Source: Oleoguttula mirabilis (taxonomy: Eukaryota > Ascomycota > Dothideomycetes > Mycosphaerellales > Teratosphaeriaceae). Taken from it: a stretch of 64,000 bases of DNA. The notes below the pieces were generated by a model. It saw nothing but the letters and a program-made list of their open reading frames with translations, was not told where the DNA came from and did not search any database. The DNA is taken from contig JAVFHQ010000017.1 in assembly GCA_035135055.1 (NCBI GenBank), forward strand, positions 186,001 to 250,000, given 5' to 3'. Made by a program: the position numbers and the translations under genes. Each line of letters opens with the position of its first letter. Position 1 is the first letter of the stretch. Shown piece after piece: positions 1 through 10,252 of this stretch.

Positions 1-40
1 GATGGCCATATAGGCTGGAAGGGACCATGGCAGGTGGTAG

Positions 41-295
41 GGACCCGGAAAGCGCGAAGCGGCTAGCGAGGCTCAAGCGGCCAGATCCAAGAGACGTGAC
101 AGAAACATACTTGTCACCAACGCATGTGCGCTCATGGAGTCCAACAGAGACCAGAGTGTCTCGGATATGTGGCCAGACTTTGGCACTTCCGGACCGAGCT
201 CTCCGACCCTGACCGATAGGGCATCGGAAGTTTGGATGGATCGCAAGCGACAGCATGATGACTATGGCCTCGCGGAACCTGGTGCAACAGATTAG
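41..295 (+). CDS. Possible 3'-terminal exon of a gene running off the left edge
   Basis: An open frame runs from just after a TAG at 38-40 to a TAG stop at 293-295, giving about 84 codons. The peptide is mixed and protein-like (it contains WPDFGTSGPSSPTL and WMDRKRQHDDYG), rich in charged residues and Ser/Pro, with balanced codon use. The GGTGGTAG before position 41 could serve as a 3' splice site, so this would be the last exon of a plus-strand gene starting outside the window. An internal ATG at about 133 would alternatively give a 54-residue protein. No family is recognised. The frame appeals because of its composition only, and chance is not excluded. Confidence 0.3.
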   Translation, partial: GPGKREAASEAQAARSKRRDRNILVTNACALMESNRDQSVSDMWPDFGTSGPSSPTLTDRASEVWMDRKRQHDDYGLAEPGATD

Positions 296-443
296 ACTGG
301 AGTGACTGAACTGCGTGTGCATCGTGTGTACTACTCGGCGAGGGTGAAGTGCTTTGAGCCAATCACATGCTTCTTTCGGCAGTCGGCACGCGCGGACTTA
401 AAGCCGACAGCTGCAGCGATCCAGCGAGCATCGCACAGACAGC

Positions 444-2453
444 ATGGCTTCGTCAAGCACCTGGAAGGTGGTGTACAAGAAGAAGGATGGGCAGCTCACT
501 GTCGCCGACGACCGTCGTTTTCTCTTCTGGACACCCGCCGACAAGCCGGGCGCATCGCCCGCCGTGACCATCCCCGTTGCCGACATCACCAACCTCCAGC
601 AGACGCCCGTGACGAGCAAGAACATCGCGCTGAAGGTACTTGTCAACGAGGCGAGCCATGTCTTCACCTTCACCAATAAGGACACGGGGCGGAAGGAGCA
701 GGAGGCGGTGACGGATCTGCTGCGCGATCTCATGGCCGCGCACAAGGATGCGGTGGCGGCACTACTGGCGCCTGCTGCTGCGGCGAAAACCAGCCCAGCA
801 CAACATGGCGGACAGAGCGGCTCGTTGGCCATTGCGCAAGCGTCTTCGTCGAGCAAAGTGGTGGACGAAGGGTGGTACGACGACAGCAAGCTCAAGTCGG
901 ACTTCCAGCTGCAGCGCTCCCTGCTCGGCGCCAACAAGCCGCTCAACGACCGTTTCACCCAATCGCTGCGAGACAAGCCGGACACGGTGACCATCCCACA
1001 GTTCACAGCACAGTTCTGGTCCACACGCCTACATCATCTGCGTGCTCATGCGATCGAGAAGGCGCAGAAGGAGGGCGAGTACAACGTCCTCCCCGCCATC
1101 AAGCACACGTCGGTGCTGGGCGAGGATGGCGAGTACCGGAAAGTGCTCAACGTGACCAAGGAGCAAATCGCCCTCATCTTCAAGCAATACCCTGTCGTGC
1201 GCAAAGCCTTCAATGAGAACTGTCCTAGACCCATTGCGAACGCCAGCGAGTTCTGGGGCCGCTTCTTCGGCAGCCGACTGCTCAAGAAGCTGAAGGGCGA
1301 GCGCATCGATAGAAATGACCCGCAGGACTCGTTGCTCGACCGCTATATAGACATGCATGAAGCTGCGGCTGCGGCGACGCATTCGGAGAATAACCCGCGC
1401 ATCCCTCACTTTATTGATTTGGAGGGCAATGAGCAGAACAGCAAGTTCAAGGTCAACCGAGAGGGTTGGGAGATGTCAGCTGCGCGCCACGACCAGCCTA
1501 TCCTGCATGTGCTGAACAATCTATCGGAGAAGATGCTCAGTCATGTCCGTGGCAAGGCCGGGCAAGCGCATGCGCCAATAGGGATGGATGAAGACACGTT
1601 CGAGCAGTTGCGTTTGCGGGATCTGGCCATGGACGATGCGGATAACAGGGTCGTACTGAATGTGCGAGAGCAGCAACGGCATCAAGGTGGGCAGGACGAA
1701 GACGAATGGAGCGCGGATGCGAGGTTGTATGCGAAGCAAGACCCTGCGAAGGTGCTGTCATCACTCCGCTCAGATCTGCAACCTGCGCATCTCGGCAGCG
1801 ATGAACGAGGTAGCCTCCGCTTGGACGGCGCCATCGGCTTCCACTCAGACGACGACTCCGACAACGAGGACGAAATTAACACCATGCACCCGACCAACGG
1901 TAGCGCTTCGAGACAGAACCAGCTCAAGACCCCAACCTCCCGCATCAACTCCCACGCCGCACTAACCACCGCCTCAACCTCAATGTTCACCTCCATCGCC
2001 CACCGCCGCGCCCAAACCTCGGGTGGCGCGGACCCCACTGCCCTCAACGGCCTCTCCCAATCAACCTTCGACACCCTCACCATCACCCACAACACCACGA
2101 TCGAATTCCTGCACTACTTCTGGACGCTCTTCCTCTCCGGCGACAGCACAAAGGCCGTCGAGTTGCAATCTCTCGTGTCCACTCTTGACCGCTCGCTGGA
2201 CCGCATCAATGCTGTGGGCGACCAAGCCGAGAAGGAGAGGGCGGAAAAGGTCAAGGATATGAAGCAGCAGGTAGCGGAGTACCAACGGCGCACAGGCAAA
2301 AAAAGGAAGATCGATGAGAGTGGCGCTGGCGGTGGGCGGGCGGTGGTGGATGCGGTGGTGGGACCGACGGTTGAAGCGCTGGGGGTCGCGGCTGAGACGT
2401 ATCGGAGGGCCTTTGAGGTGCAGAGCGCTGCTGCTGCTGCTGCGGTGGGGTAA
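444..2453 (+). CDS. TFB1: TFIIH core subunit TFB1 (p62/GTF2H1 homolog)
   Basis: Single-exon gene of 669 aa. It belongs to the p62/TFB1 family, a structural subunit of the TFIIH core used in RNA polymerase II initiation and nucleotide-excision repair. Visible domains: an N-terminal PH-like domain at about residues 1-105 (opens with a WKVVYKKKDG-type strand and an LFWTPAD segment), then two BSD domains at about 146-200 (FWSTR at 191-195) and 235-285 (FWGRFF at 270-275). The C-terminal region at about 520-640 is helical and ends in a low-complexity tail rich in Ala. The start follows from the PH-domain N-terminus, and an upstream alternative frame is a shadow. Length is close to other fungal TFB1 proteins. 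Nuclear, presumably constitutive. Identification rests on domain order and motifs. Confidence 0.93.
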   Translation: MASSSTWKVVYKKKDGQLTVADDRRFLFWTPADKPGASPAVTIPVADITNLQQTPVTSKNIALKVLVNEASHVFTFTNKDTGRKEQEAVTDLLRDLMAAHKDAVAALLAPAAAAKTSPAQHGGQSGSLAIAQASSSSKVVDEGWYDDSKLKSDFQLQRSLLGANKPLNDRFTQSLRDKPDTVTIPQFTAQFWSTRLHHLRAHAIEKAQKEGEYNVLPAIKHTSVLGEDGEYRKVLNVTKEQIALIFKQYPVVRKAFNENCPRPIANASEFWGRFFGSRLLKKLKGERIDRNDPQDSLLDRYIDMHEAAAAATHSENNPRIPHFIDLEGNEQNSKFKVNREGWEMSAARHDQPILHVLNNLSEKMLSHVRGKAGQAHAPIGMDEDTFEQLRLRDLAMDDADNRVVLNVREQQRHQGGQDEDEWSADARLYAKQDPAKVLSSLRSDLQPAHLGSDERGSLRLDGAIGFHSDDDSDNEDEINTMHPTNGSASRQNQLKTPTSRINSHAALTTASTSMFTSIAHRRAQTSGGADPTALNGLSQSTFDTLTITHNTTIEFLHYFWTLFLSGDSTKAVELQSLVSTLDRSLDRINAVGDQAEKERAEKVKDMKQQVAEYQRRTGKKRKIDESGAGGGRAVVDAVVGPTVEALGVAAETYRRAFEVQSAAAAAAVG

Positions 2454-2957
2454 TGAAGACGATGATGACGGGCATGGCAACAGGTGGATGGGCGAGCATG
2501 TGCGATAGAGAGATAGAAATATGTATCAAGTATCATTGGGCGCAATACCACTCGAGGTGTGGTAAGCCACGTTAGAACGCCGGTGGCCTCTCCTATGGGT
2601 GTTACCCTGGCTAAATTCTGAGTATTACGCTAGATCTTGTTTTCACGCAATGCCACCATCAAACTGGGTCACTCCGGTTGCCAGACGAGCGGTACATAAC
2701 GGCCTCTTCCTATGACGCCGTTGCATGCGTACCATGCATGCTCAAGTGCTGCGCTGCTGCTGCATCGTGAGCATACCGTCAGGGTTGGACCCTAGTCAAT
2801 ACCAGACGTGATCGTTTCGCGGCGGCGATGTCATCAGACAGCTCAGTGGCGAAAGAATTACATTGAATCATTATGTCTCTACACACACCACATTCCACAT
2901 AGGTATACATTCCTTTCCGTCACCACATCATATAACTCACGACAAGGGCGGAGACCG
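2454..2957. other. Convergent intergenic region
   Basis: About 500 bases between the 3' ends of TFB1 (+) and the acid phosphatase (-). It should hold both 3' UTRs and polyadenylation signals. No gene, repeat or RNA was recognised. Confidence 0.6.
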
Positions 2958-4973
2958 TTATGCCGTAAACGTCTCGTTCGTCAGCGGCGCGCCGTCGGTC
3001 AAAGTGCCGTACGGGACCACGGCATAATCGCCATTGCACGCGTAGTCATACTGAGACTCCGCCAAGCTCGCCGACTGCACCTCGAGGAACGTCGTAAGCT
3101 CACACCAGCCATCGTCCCGCAGCCCGCAGGCCGGGAACGAGACGCCGAGCGGCAGAGTCCGTTGGTTGAGGACGAAGTGGATGTAGGTGGTTGGCGGGCC
3201 CTCGGTGTAGCTCGCGCCATTCGCGCGGGAGCCATTAAGCGGCGCCGGGGTCTCGATGACCTCCATGTCCAGACGAGCACCGAAGGGCTCCATGTGCGAA
3301 ACGATCAGACTGCGGTTGGCTTGGAGACTCGTCGCGGGCAGGACCGGAGCGAATTGCGTGAAGCCGAAGGCTGTCAATATTCCCATGATGTTCGTGTCGT
3401 GGGAGAAGTCGAAGTTGAGCGTCTGGTCGATGGGGAAGGTCGCCGTGTTGTTGTCGAGCGTGACGTTGATCTGCGCCACCGACTCGTTGAGCACGCGGTG
3501 CTCCAGACGGGCGATGATCTCCTCGACGTAGCCGACGCCGACGGCACGACCCGTTGGCGATTGGAAGGCGTTGTTGCCGGCGAAGTTGATGTCGACGCTG
3601 TACTCATAGCCTTGCCACTCTTCGTAGGTGAAGAGGCCACAGAAGTCTGAGTACCCGAGAGCTACCTCCTCGTAGGCGCAGAGAGACTGGGCATTGTAGG
3701 AGTCGGTGACGGTCCAGTTAAAGCCGGGTGCCAAGGCATTGAGACGAGTAGTGGCGTCGGCAAGGTAAATGCTGGCCCATTGGTTGGTGGCGTTGGTGCC
3801 GCCAGTGTTCCTGTATGTGACACTGTTGTTGCAGTTGTCATAGCCGGCCAGCGTGTTGTTAAATATGCCCGTGGAGTTCTCAATAGCAAGGACAAGGGTG
3901 GCATTGGCGGTCCAGTCGAGACCGAAGAAACCGGCTAAGAAGTATTCGGCAGATTGGGTCATGCGATCCTGGGTTGTCGAGCGGGCAACGATCTTGGTAC
4001 CGGTGTTTGGGTACAGATGTCCGTACATGTACTGGTGGAGAACGCCATTGTCAAAAAGCCTATAGTCCTGTCAGCGTGGTCATCTCTGCCATATCGCCTT
4101 AGTAACATACTCCTGGTGGCCCACTGGCACAAGGATCTCGGCACCGAGCTTGTACGTCCAGCTGTTCAAAAAGCTTAAATTACCCGTGAATGTAACATCA
4201 CCGAGCACGCCGGTTGTGTAGTTCTGGATCTTTGCAGCAAGCTTTGTGGCGCCGGAACCAGTGGTCGGATACCGGGAGCCATGGCGGGCCAGCATGTTCA
4301 GCTGGACAATGCTGGCATTCTCCGGGAAGGTGTACTCGTCGACACCGAAGCCGTCGGGGTTAGGGAAGTAGTGGGACAGTTGGCCCATCAGCTGGAAGAT
4401 ATTGCCATTGTCGGTGTTGCCCACGATTGGGACTTGCGTCTCAAGAGGACTGTTCGGGATGAAGGCCGTGGATGCGAAGGGCGCAGGGTTTGTCTCGGCG
4501 AGGAAAGCAGCAGAGCCTGTCGGCGTCGGGCCCGGGAAGCTGTGCGGTGTTAGCCACAGACTATGAAGTGATTTGAAGTTGCAATGCACCTACATCTCAG
4601 GCGTGGTCTGGTAGTAGTCCGGGAGACTGCTCGTCGAGCTGCTGTAAGCGCTCTGCCTCCTCAGCATCCCAGCATCAACTAGCCCGCCACAGGCGGCAGC
4701 CATAGCAAAGCTCCTGTACATCATGATGAACTGCACAATGACAATCCCAAACAGAGTGAGCTGGCCTACAAAGAACAGCTTCTGCTTCAAGGTGGAGGCA
4801 GCCGGGCTTGTACCGTCTGAGGGTACAGGCCGGAGCTTTGTAGACATAGCTTGGACCTCTTCGTCATGCTTGCCAGGATCGCCTAGTCCTACACGACGCA
4901 TGGGCGTGCATCTAACGCTGGAAGAGGCAGATCTCGTGAAGGTGTCTTTGTGAAGCGAGCTGCAGTCACTCAT
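2958..4973 (-). CDS. Membrane-anchored histidine acid phosphatase (phytase-like)
   Basis: Three exons read right to left: 4973-4594, 4539-4111 and 4059-2958, with introns of 54 nt (GTAGGT..CACAG) and 51 nt (GTATGT..TATAG). They join to 1911 nt, 636 aa. The histidine acid phosphatase signature RHGSRYP lies at residues 212-218 and the catalytic HD pair at 490-491 (FSHDTNIMG). The family hydrolyses phosphomonoesters, including phytate, through a phosphohistidine intermediate. Instead of a cleavable signal peptide the protein has about 63 cytosolic-type residues followed by one hydrophobic segment (about 64-84), as in a type II membrane protein; the catalytic part carries many N-x-S/T sites. It converges on TFB1. 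The substrate cannot be told from sequence. Confidence 0.88.
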
Positions 4974-5368
4974 TGGCTGATGTCATCATCTTCGTACGTA
5001 CCTTGGGGGTTGCTCAGGTACGCGACTGGAAGCTCGCCCTGCGCCCACGTGCGCACGGAACATCACACGGCCCGCGCTGTTTAGCGTTGATCGGGTTAGG
5101 CTGATCTGCGGTCACTGTGGGGATGTTTAGATGTTCAGGCAGAATAAGAAAAGCAATCGATGAATCGAGGTTGGAGCATGGTTCAGGCCTGCCCTGTCAT
5201 TGGTGTCAAGCCAAGCGGTTGAAAGACCTCGAGCGACGCCAACGCATTTGACGTGCTTGATGTTCCTCTACTACAGTACGCGTGCATAGAGAAGGTGCAT
5301 GAGCCGCGAGCATTTCCGGAGCTCAACCCCTTCCAGAGGATAACCGGAACATGCGTGCGTACAGGATA
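4974..5368. other. Intergenic region between two minus-strand genes
   Basis: Roughly 400 bases upstream of the acid phosphatase start and downstream of the GH53 stop. It should contain the phosphatase promoter. A short GC-rich stretch lies near 5040-5080; no binding motif can be assigned with confidence. Confidence 0.5.
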
Positions 5369-6424
5369 TCAGATCGATCGGAAGACCTCAACGCTGTCAA
5401 GGGCGTGTCCGTTGCTGCCAAACATCAGGTTGTTTGCGCAACTACTTCCGAGCGCCGCATTGTCCAACCACGCCGGCTCCCAGTAGAATACACCACTGCC
5501 TCCAGCAGCCTCCACCGCGCTCGCTACATCCTTCATCCAGGTCGTCTGTCCGGCAGTCGAGTATGGGATGCTCTTCGCATCCGAAGGAAATGTGTATGAC
5601 GGGTCAGGGCAGCTTGCAGGCCAGTTCGTCTCCACAACCATCACGGCCTTGCCGTACTTTGACACCATACTCGTCAGGCTCGACTTCAGCGAGGCCAGCG
5701 TGGCGTCTGCGTTGTAGAAGGGGTAATACGAGACCCCTTGGACGTCATAGTCATCCGCTGTCAGCGGGCCCTCGCCGAGGACAGTGTCGTACCACCACTC
5801 CTGAGTCTCCCAGTCCCATCCATTGTCGAGATGGATGAGGATCTTAGGCTGGGTGGTAAGTGTGGAGGCCTTGATACCGGCGGATGCGGCGTGCAACAGA
5901 GTCGCAAGGTTGGCTGGGCCGCTCGATTCGCTCATCTCGCCTGTCGGCCACAACATGCCCGCAGTGATCTCGTTGCCAATGGAGACGAGCGACAGTGGGA
6001 TGCCGGCGGATTGAAACGAGTTCATGGTGCTCATTGTGTAGTTCTTGACTTCATCCGCCAGGTCGTCGACGCCATACCCTTGCCATGCCGTCGGCGTTGT
6101 CTGATCACCGGGGTCGGCCCAGGTGTCGCTGAAGTGGAAGTCCAGATATATGCCCAGTCCTTGCGCATGCGCACGCTTGGCGAGCTTGAGATTGTAGTCC
6201 AGATCGTAGTCGCCATTCGACGGATTGTTCCAGATGCGCTGACGTACGGTGGTAACGCCGTTGTTTTTCAGGATGAGCTCCAGCGACTTGGTGTTGCCAT
6301 CGATGCCGATATACGACTTGCCGCTTGCCTCCTCGACCAGCAGGGAGGACCAGTCGACGCCTTTGTATGCGAGCGCCGCGTGGGCGACTGGGAGAAAGAA
6401 GGGAATAATGGATTGGAAGAACAT
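5369..6424 (-). CDS. Secreted arabinogalactan endo-beta-1,4-galactanase (GH53)
   Basis: Single exon, 351 aa from the ATG at 6424. GH53 enzymes cleave beta-1,4-galactan side chains of pectin. The chosen start gives a short hydrophobic signal peptide (residues 1 to about 18, ending near VAHAALA) directly followed by the conserved YKGVDWSS start of the mature enzyme. The catalytic pair expected for clan GH-A is visible: acid/base E152 in SIGNEI and nucleophile E265 in VVETNWPA. LDFHFSDTWADPG and GVSYYPFYN are further family motifs. The frame stays open upstream to 6568, adding 48 residues with a second hydrophobic stretch; I regard this as 5' leader. Length is normal for fungal GH53. It points to growth on plant material. 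Divergent from the dehydrogenase at 6795. Confidence 0.95.
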   Translation of the reverse strand: MFFQSIIPFFLPVAHAALAYKGVDWSSLLVEEASGKSYIGIDGNTKSLELILKNNGVTTVRQRIWNNPSNGDYDLDYNLKLAKRAHAQGLGIYLDFHFSDTWADPGDQTTPTAWQGYGVDDLADEVKNYTMSTMNSFQSAGIPLSLVSIGNEITAGMLWPTGEMSESSGPANLATLLHAASAGIKASTLTTQPKILIHLDNGWDWETQEWWYDTVLGEGPLTADDYDVQGVSYYPFYNADATLASLKSSLTSMVSKYGKAVMVVETNWPASCPDPSYTFPSDAKSIPYSTAGQTTWMKDVASAVEAAGGSGVFYWEPAWLDNAALGSSCANNLMFGSNGHALDSVEVFRSI

Positions 6425-6794
6425 GATGTACGTTATAGCGAATGACAGTATGAAAATAAGATACGTGAGAGGTGAGAGGTGACTGCCGACTTGCCTTCGT
6501 CTATTATAGAGCTTAGGAACTCCTGTCCATATCAGCTGTTTGGTCAGTGAAAGAAGCGAGATGAGCATGAAACTCTCCCAGGAAAGATTTGTTTCATCTA
6601 AACTGAAGCTGGAAATTCGTCAATATCATGTAATGCCCCCCCTTAATTTAGTCGGAAGTTCCTTATGTGGATTTATTCAACCGGCCAGCGGCCAACATGC
6701 ACGCAACTCTGACGTGACGGCAATTCGGGCGCGTTTGATCAACGTCGCGAGTTGCAGATGGATACACTCGCATCCGTCAAGTCGAGCTAATAGA
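6425..6794. promoter_or_regulatory. Shared divergent promoter region (galactanase / dehydrogenase)
   Basis: About 370 bases separate the start codons of the GH53 gene (-) and the hydroxyacid dehydrogenase (+), so both promoters must lie here. This is positional inference; no specific operator was identified. Confidence 0.5.
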
Positions 6795-7903
6795 ATGATG
6801 TCTACAAATATGCGAACGGACGATGTCACCCAACGCGCAAAGCCTCGCGTGGTTGCTTTGGGTGAGCCCAAGTTCGTAGGAGACGACTACCTCAAAGCGT
6901 TCTCTGAGGAATTCGATTACTCGGTCTTGGAGGCGTACAACCGCGAGCAAACAAAGAAGCTATTGCCCGTCGACATCGAACGAAATGGGCCCGTTGATGC
7001 ATTCATAATCCGCATGGGAACCACGCCTTACGAACCCTTTGATGCGGACTTGCTCCAAGCCCTGGTGCCGGACTGTAAGATAGTCACATCGGCCAGTGCG
7101 GGCTACAATGAGTTCGACGTTGACTGGATGATCCGAGAGGGCATGTACTTCTGCAACACTGTAGATGCGGTTGCCGAAGCCACGGCGGATATGGCCATGT
7201 TCTTGATCCTGGCGACCCTCCGGAACACAAGCGCTGCTGAGAAGAGCGCAAAGGCCGGTACATGGCAAATTGCACCTGGTCTAATACCCGCCCGAGACCC
7301 GGCTGGTCTCACTTTGGGAATCGTGGGAATGGGAGCCATTGGCAAGGTTCGTCCGATTTCGGCGGCCACGGCCAGCTGGTGTGGGATGACGCGTTAACCA
7401 TTGCACAGTATCTAGCAAAGAAGGCAGCTGTGTTCAACATGTCGATCACATACCACAACCGCAGCCAGCTCCCTGCCGATGTCGAGGCCAAGTACAGCGC
7501 TGTATACAGCCCGACACTGCACGATCTGTTGTCAAAGTCCGATATAGTCTCCGTCAACTGTCCGTTGAATGCTAGCACCACGGGTCTCATTGCTGAAGCC
7601 GAATTTGCTGCTATGAAGGACGAATCCTTCCTTGTCAATACGGCAAGAGGCGCCATAGTCGACGAAGCCGCTCTGAAGGCGGCATTGGAGTCCGGCAAAA
7701 TCGCACGAGCAGGGCTTGATGTTCTTTGCGATGAGCCCAACGTTGACCCTTACTTCCTGCAGAGCGACCGGGTCATTGTTCAGCCGCATATGGGAGGACT
7801 GACGGATGTAGCGTTTCGCAAGGCTGAGAGAGAATGCTTTGAGAATATCAGGGCTTACTTTGAGACTGGGCATCCGAACTCGCCTGTTAAAGCATCTTCG
7901 TAG
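6795..7903 (+). CDS. D-2-hydroxyacid dehydrogenase (glyoxylate/hydroxypyruvate reductase-like)
   Basis: Two exons, 6795-7346 and 7409-7903, with a 62-nt intron (GTTCGT..GCACAG); joined they encode 348 aa. The family reduces 2-oxo acids to D-2-hydroxy acids with NAD(P)H. The nucleotide-binding GxGxxG is GMGAIG at residues 178-183, split from the rest of the Rossmann fold by the intron. The catalytic triad is present: R264 (NTARGAI), E293 (CDEPN) and H311 (QPHMGG). The start could be either of two adjacent ATGs (6795 or 6798) or the one at 6810; homology would not separate them. The protein lacks an obvious targeting peptide, so it is probably cytosolic. Which oxoacid it uses is not visible; glyoxylate or hydroxypyruvate is the usual guess. 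Confidence 0.93.
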
Positions 7904-8047
7904 AGGTTGCAGTAAAGCGATCGGGTATACAATATGCCAATGTTACAAGATCTCTACAGATGACGCACCTAGACCGCCCAACGCTCAGACCAGGGATAGA
8001 TCGACATGTGGCCACCAGGGCCACACCCATATTCCGCACGTTCACTT

Positions 8048-9739
8048 TCAGCTCTCCGTCTTCTCTCCAGCTTCCTCCGCCTTTGGTGCGGCTGGCTTGG
8101 GCCTAGGGGCAAGTTTCCGAGGCTTCTTCTTCTCTGCCGGAGCTGGCGCTTCACCGTTCGTTTCGCCCTCTGCAGGAGTTTTCTTTGGGGGCTGTACTGC
8201 TTTCGGAGCTGGCTTCTTCTGCGGCGCTGGTTCAGTAGTGCCCGCTGGTTTCTTTGGGGGCGGTGCTCTCTTCGGGACAGGCTTCTTCGCTGGTGCAGAC
8301 TTATCATCGCCGCCTGCTTCTGTGGTGGCGACAGACGGCGATCTCGATGAGCCGATCTTCTTCGGAGGTGGTCGCTTCTTGGCAGGCTGGGCTTTTGGCT
8401 TCTCCTTGGTGTTCTCCTCAGGATTCTCCACTAGGAAGTGCGCATCGGTAGGCTTTTTGGCGTTGATTTCCAGGACATCCTGCGGACACGCGCTCATGAC
8501 AACAACCATATCGCGCTCCGCCTTCAGTCGTACGTAGTCGCCCTCCTTGCCCTTCGGCGCCATGAAGCCGAGGTCGCCATCGTCATCCCACGGAATGTTC
8601 ATGAACAGGTTCAAGGGCGCAGGCACGACGTTGATGGTCACATCAGCGCCGATAGCTTTCGCACCTTTCAGCCCTGCACGCTCGTTCAGCTCCTTGAGAG
8701 CAAGCACGAGATTCTCCGCACACGAGCCATGGTGCTCCCAGTCGTCAACACCCAGGCCCTTGTACCTCTGTGGGTCACAGGCTGCCATCAGGGTGTCGTG
8801 GATGCCCGGGGAGGTGTCTTCAACGAGGACCAGCATCGGCTCGCGCAGGTTGGAGACCAGCGTGTCGTTGACCTTGGGCCGCATGTGCAGTGTCGCCGCT
8901 CGCGAATGCGGCATGCTCATGAACTCCATGGACGGAGCATCTCCTGCGTGAGTGGAGTTCCAAGCCGAGTAGCCTGCGTAGAGCGCACCTCCGTACCCAG
9001 AACCAGTCGCTGCTGCGAAACCTGTAAGCGACGTCAGTGCAGGATTCCTGCGGCCGAGTGATTGTACCTTTGATACCTGCCGCTCCCACGGGCGTCTTCG
9101 AAAAGTCTGTGAGTTGTTCGATATAGGACTTCTTGGTATCTCGCTGGTGCTGCGCTTTGTTAGCGTCCGTACCTCGATGCTGTCGCTTCTTTCCACACTC
9201 ACATCTTGCGCAAAAGCAGAGACGGTGTCGCCCGCCGACTTTGGAATGTACGAGCTGAAGCCTTTACCGGACGGAAAGTACGATCCCCATGTCCTCGAAT
9301 TCTTCTGTTGTTCCGTCTCGCCTTTCTTAGGCGTCTCGTTACCCTTCTTTGCCGACGAACCCAACCCGAGCGAAGGCACGTATGAACTCCAGGTGCTCTT
9401 TTGCGGTGTAGCATCCTTCCCATCCTTACCCGTCTCGTCACTCTTCTTCAAGCCCTCTTGCGTCGCCTTCTCAGCATCCTCTTGGCTCGGCAGATCGCTC
9501 TTTTTGGCGCTCTTCTTCGGCGTGGCTTCCGGTGCTGGCTTCTCTTCTTGCTTTGGCTCCTCCTTCTCCTCCGGCTTCTCCTGCTTGTCCGCGTCCTTCT
9601 CGCCGTCTGGTTTCGGTAGGGCAAAGGCCCAGGTATCGACCACCTGGGTACCGGAGGTGTTGATGATCTTGATCGTTTGGCCAGCGGGCACGAATGTGGC
9701 TACACCATGTTTGGCTGGGATAACCTGGGGCTCTGCCAT
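8048..9739 (-). CDS. DUF1989 (urea-carboxylase-associated) domain protein with large insertion
   Basis: The frame is open throughout 8048-9739, but good splice signals point to three exons, 9739-9203, 9149-9068 and 9021-8048 (introns of 53 and 46 nt), giving 530 aa. Splicing restores the continuous segment YIEQLTDFSKTPVGAAGIK leading into GFAAATGSGYGG, which reads better than the unspliced translation. The DUF1989 fold starts at residue 5 (VIPAKHGVATFVPAG), is interrupted after VDTWAFALP by about 130 residues of Lys/Glu-rich low complexity, and resumes at SMPHSRAATLHMRPKVND, with EDTSPGIHDTLMAACD and the HGSCAENL cysteine motif. A basic Pro/Lys/Ala-rich tail of about 120 residues follows. Family members accompany urea amidolyase-type enzymes, but the activity of this fungal form is unknown. 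Confidence 0.82.
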   Translation of the reverse strand: MAEPQVIPAKHGVATFVPAGQTIKIINTSGTQVVDTWAFALPKPDGEKDADKQEKPEEKEEPKQEEKPAPEATPKKSAKKSDLPSQEDAEKATQEGLKKSDETGKDGKDATPQKSTWSSYVPSLGLGSSAKKGNETPKKGETEQQKNSRTWGSYFPSGKGFSSYIPKSAGDTVSAFAQDVSVERSDSIEVRTLTKRSTSEIPRSPISNNSQTFRRRPWERQVSKVQSLGRRNPALTSLTGFAAATGSGYGGALYAGYSAWNSTHAGDAPSMEFMSMPHSRAATLHMRPKVNDTLVSNLREPMLVLVEDTSPGIHDTLMAACDPQRYKGLGVDDWEHHGSCAENLVLALKELNERAGLKGAKAIGADVTINVVPAPLNLFMNIPWDDDGDLGFMAPKGKEGDYVRLKAERDMVVVMSACPQDVLEINAKKPTDAHFLVENPEENTKEKPKAQPAKKRPPPKKIGSSRSPSVATTEAGGDDKSAPAKKPVPKRAPPPKKPAGTTEPAPQKKPAPKAVQPPKKTPAEGETNGEAPAPAEKKKPRKLAPRPKPAAPKAEEAGEKTES

Positions 9740-10252
9740 TGTTTATGCTTGCTCTCTGTTGGTGGGAAGTACGAGGCAGATCGATTCGGATTACTGGCTA
9801 CGATTTCGGAGACGAGACGATAAGCAGAGGGATGAATGTCAAGGGCTACTACTGAACTTGAGCAGCAATGCAGCATAGATACAACCACTGGACGGCCGCG
9901 GACTCGCCTTGCACACCTCACGCGTCAGAGGCTCAATGCACCCAGCAACCAGGATTCAGTCGCGGTCCAGGTTCACAGCTCGTCATTGTGCATTGCTCTC
10001 GGGCCAATCTCTGAACGGGGCGGGCGCTTTCGAAGTTCGTCCACGTTTCTTGGCATCAACTTCTCCGGGGTCGGTTCAGCCTCCGTCCTTTAACCATAAA
10101 AAGGAGTTGAAGACTGCAAGCCTTAGACTCTTAGACGTTAGATTTTAGTGCGAAGGCAATGCTTTGCAATACTCTCTGCTCATAAACTGCTCATTACGAC
10201 CTCTTGTCTCTCCTAGTGTACACCCGCCTCGTTGTCAGGCGACGACAGCGCG
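9740..10252. other. Intergenic region upstream of the DUF1989 gene
   Basis: About 510 bases between two minus-strand genes, presumably the DUF1989 promoter and the 3' UTR of the Apple-like gene. Nothing else recognised. Confidence 0.5.

Noticed and set aside
2808..3650. 280-codon plus-strand frame opposite the acid phosphatase
   Set aside because: Arg/Val-rich shadow of the phosphatase exon, which carries the catalytic HD motif in the other strand.
6425..6568. In-frame N-terminal extension of the galactanase
   Set aside because: Adds 48 residues before a normal signal peptide; the downstream ATG gives standard secretion and length.
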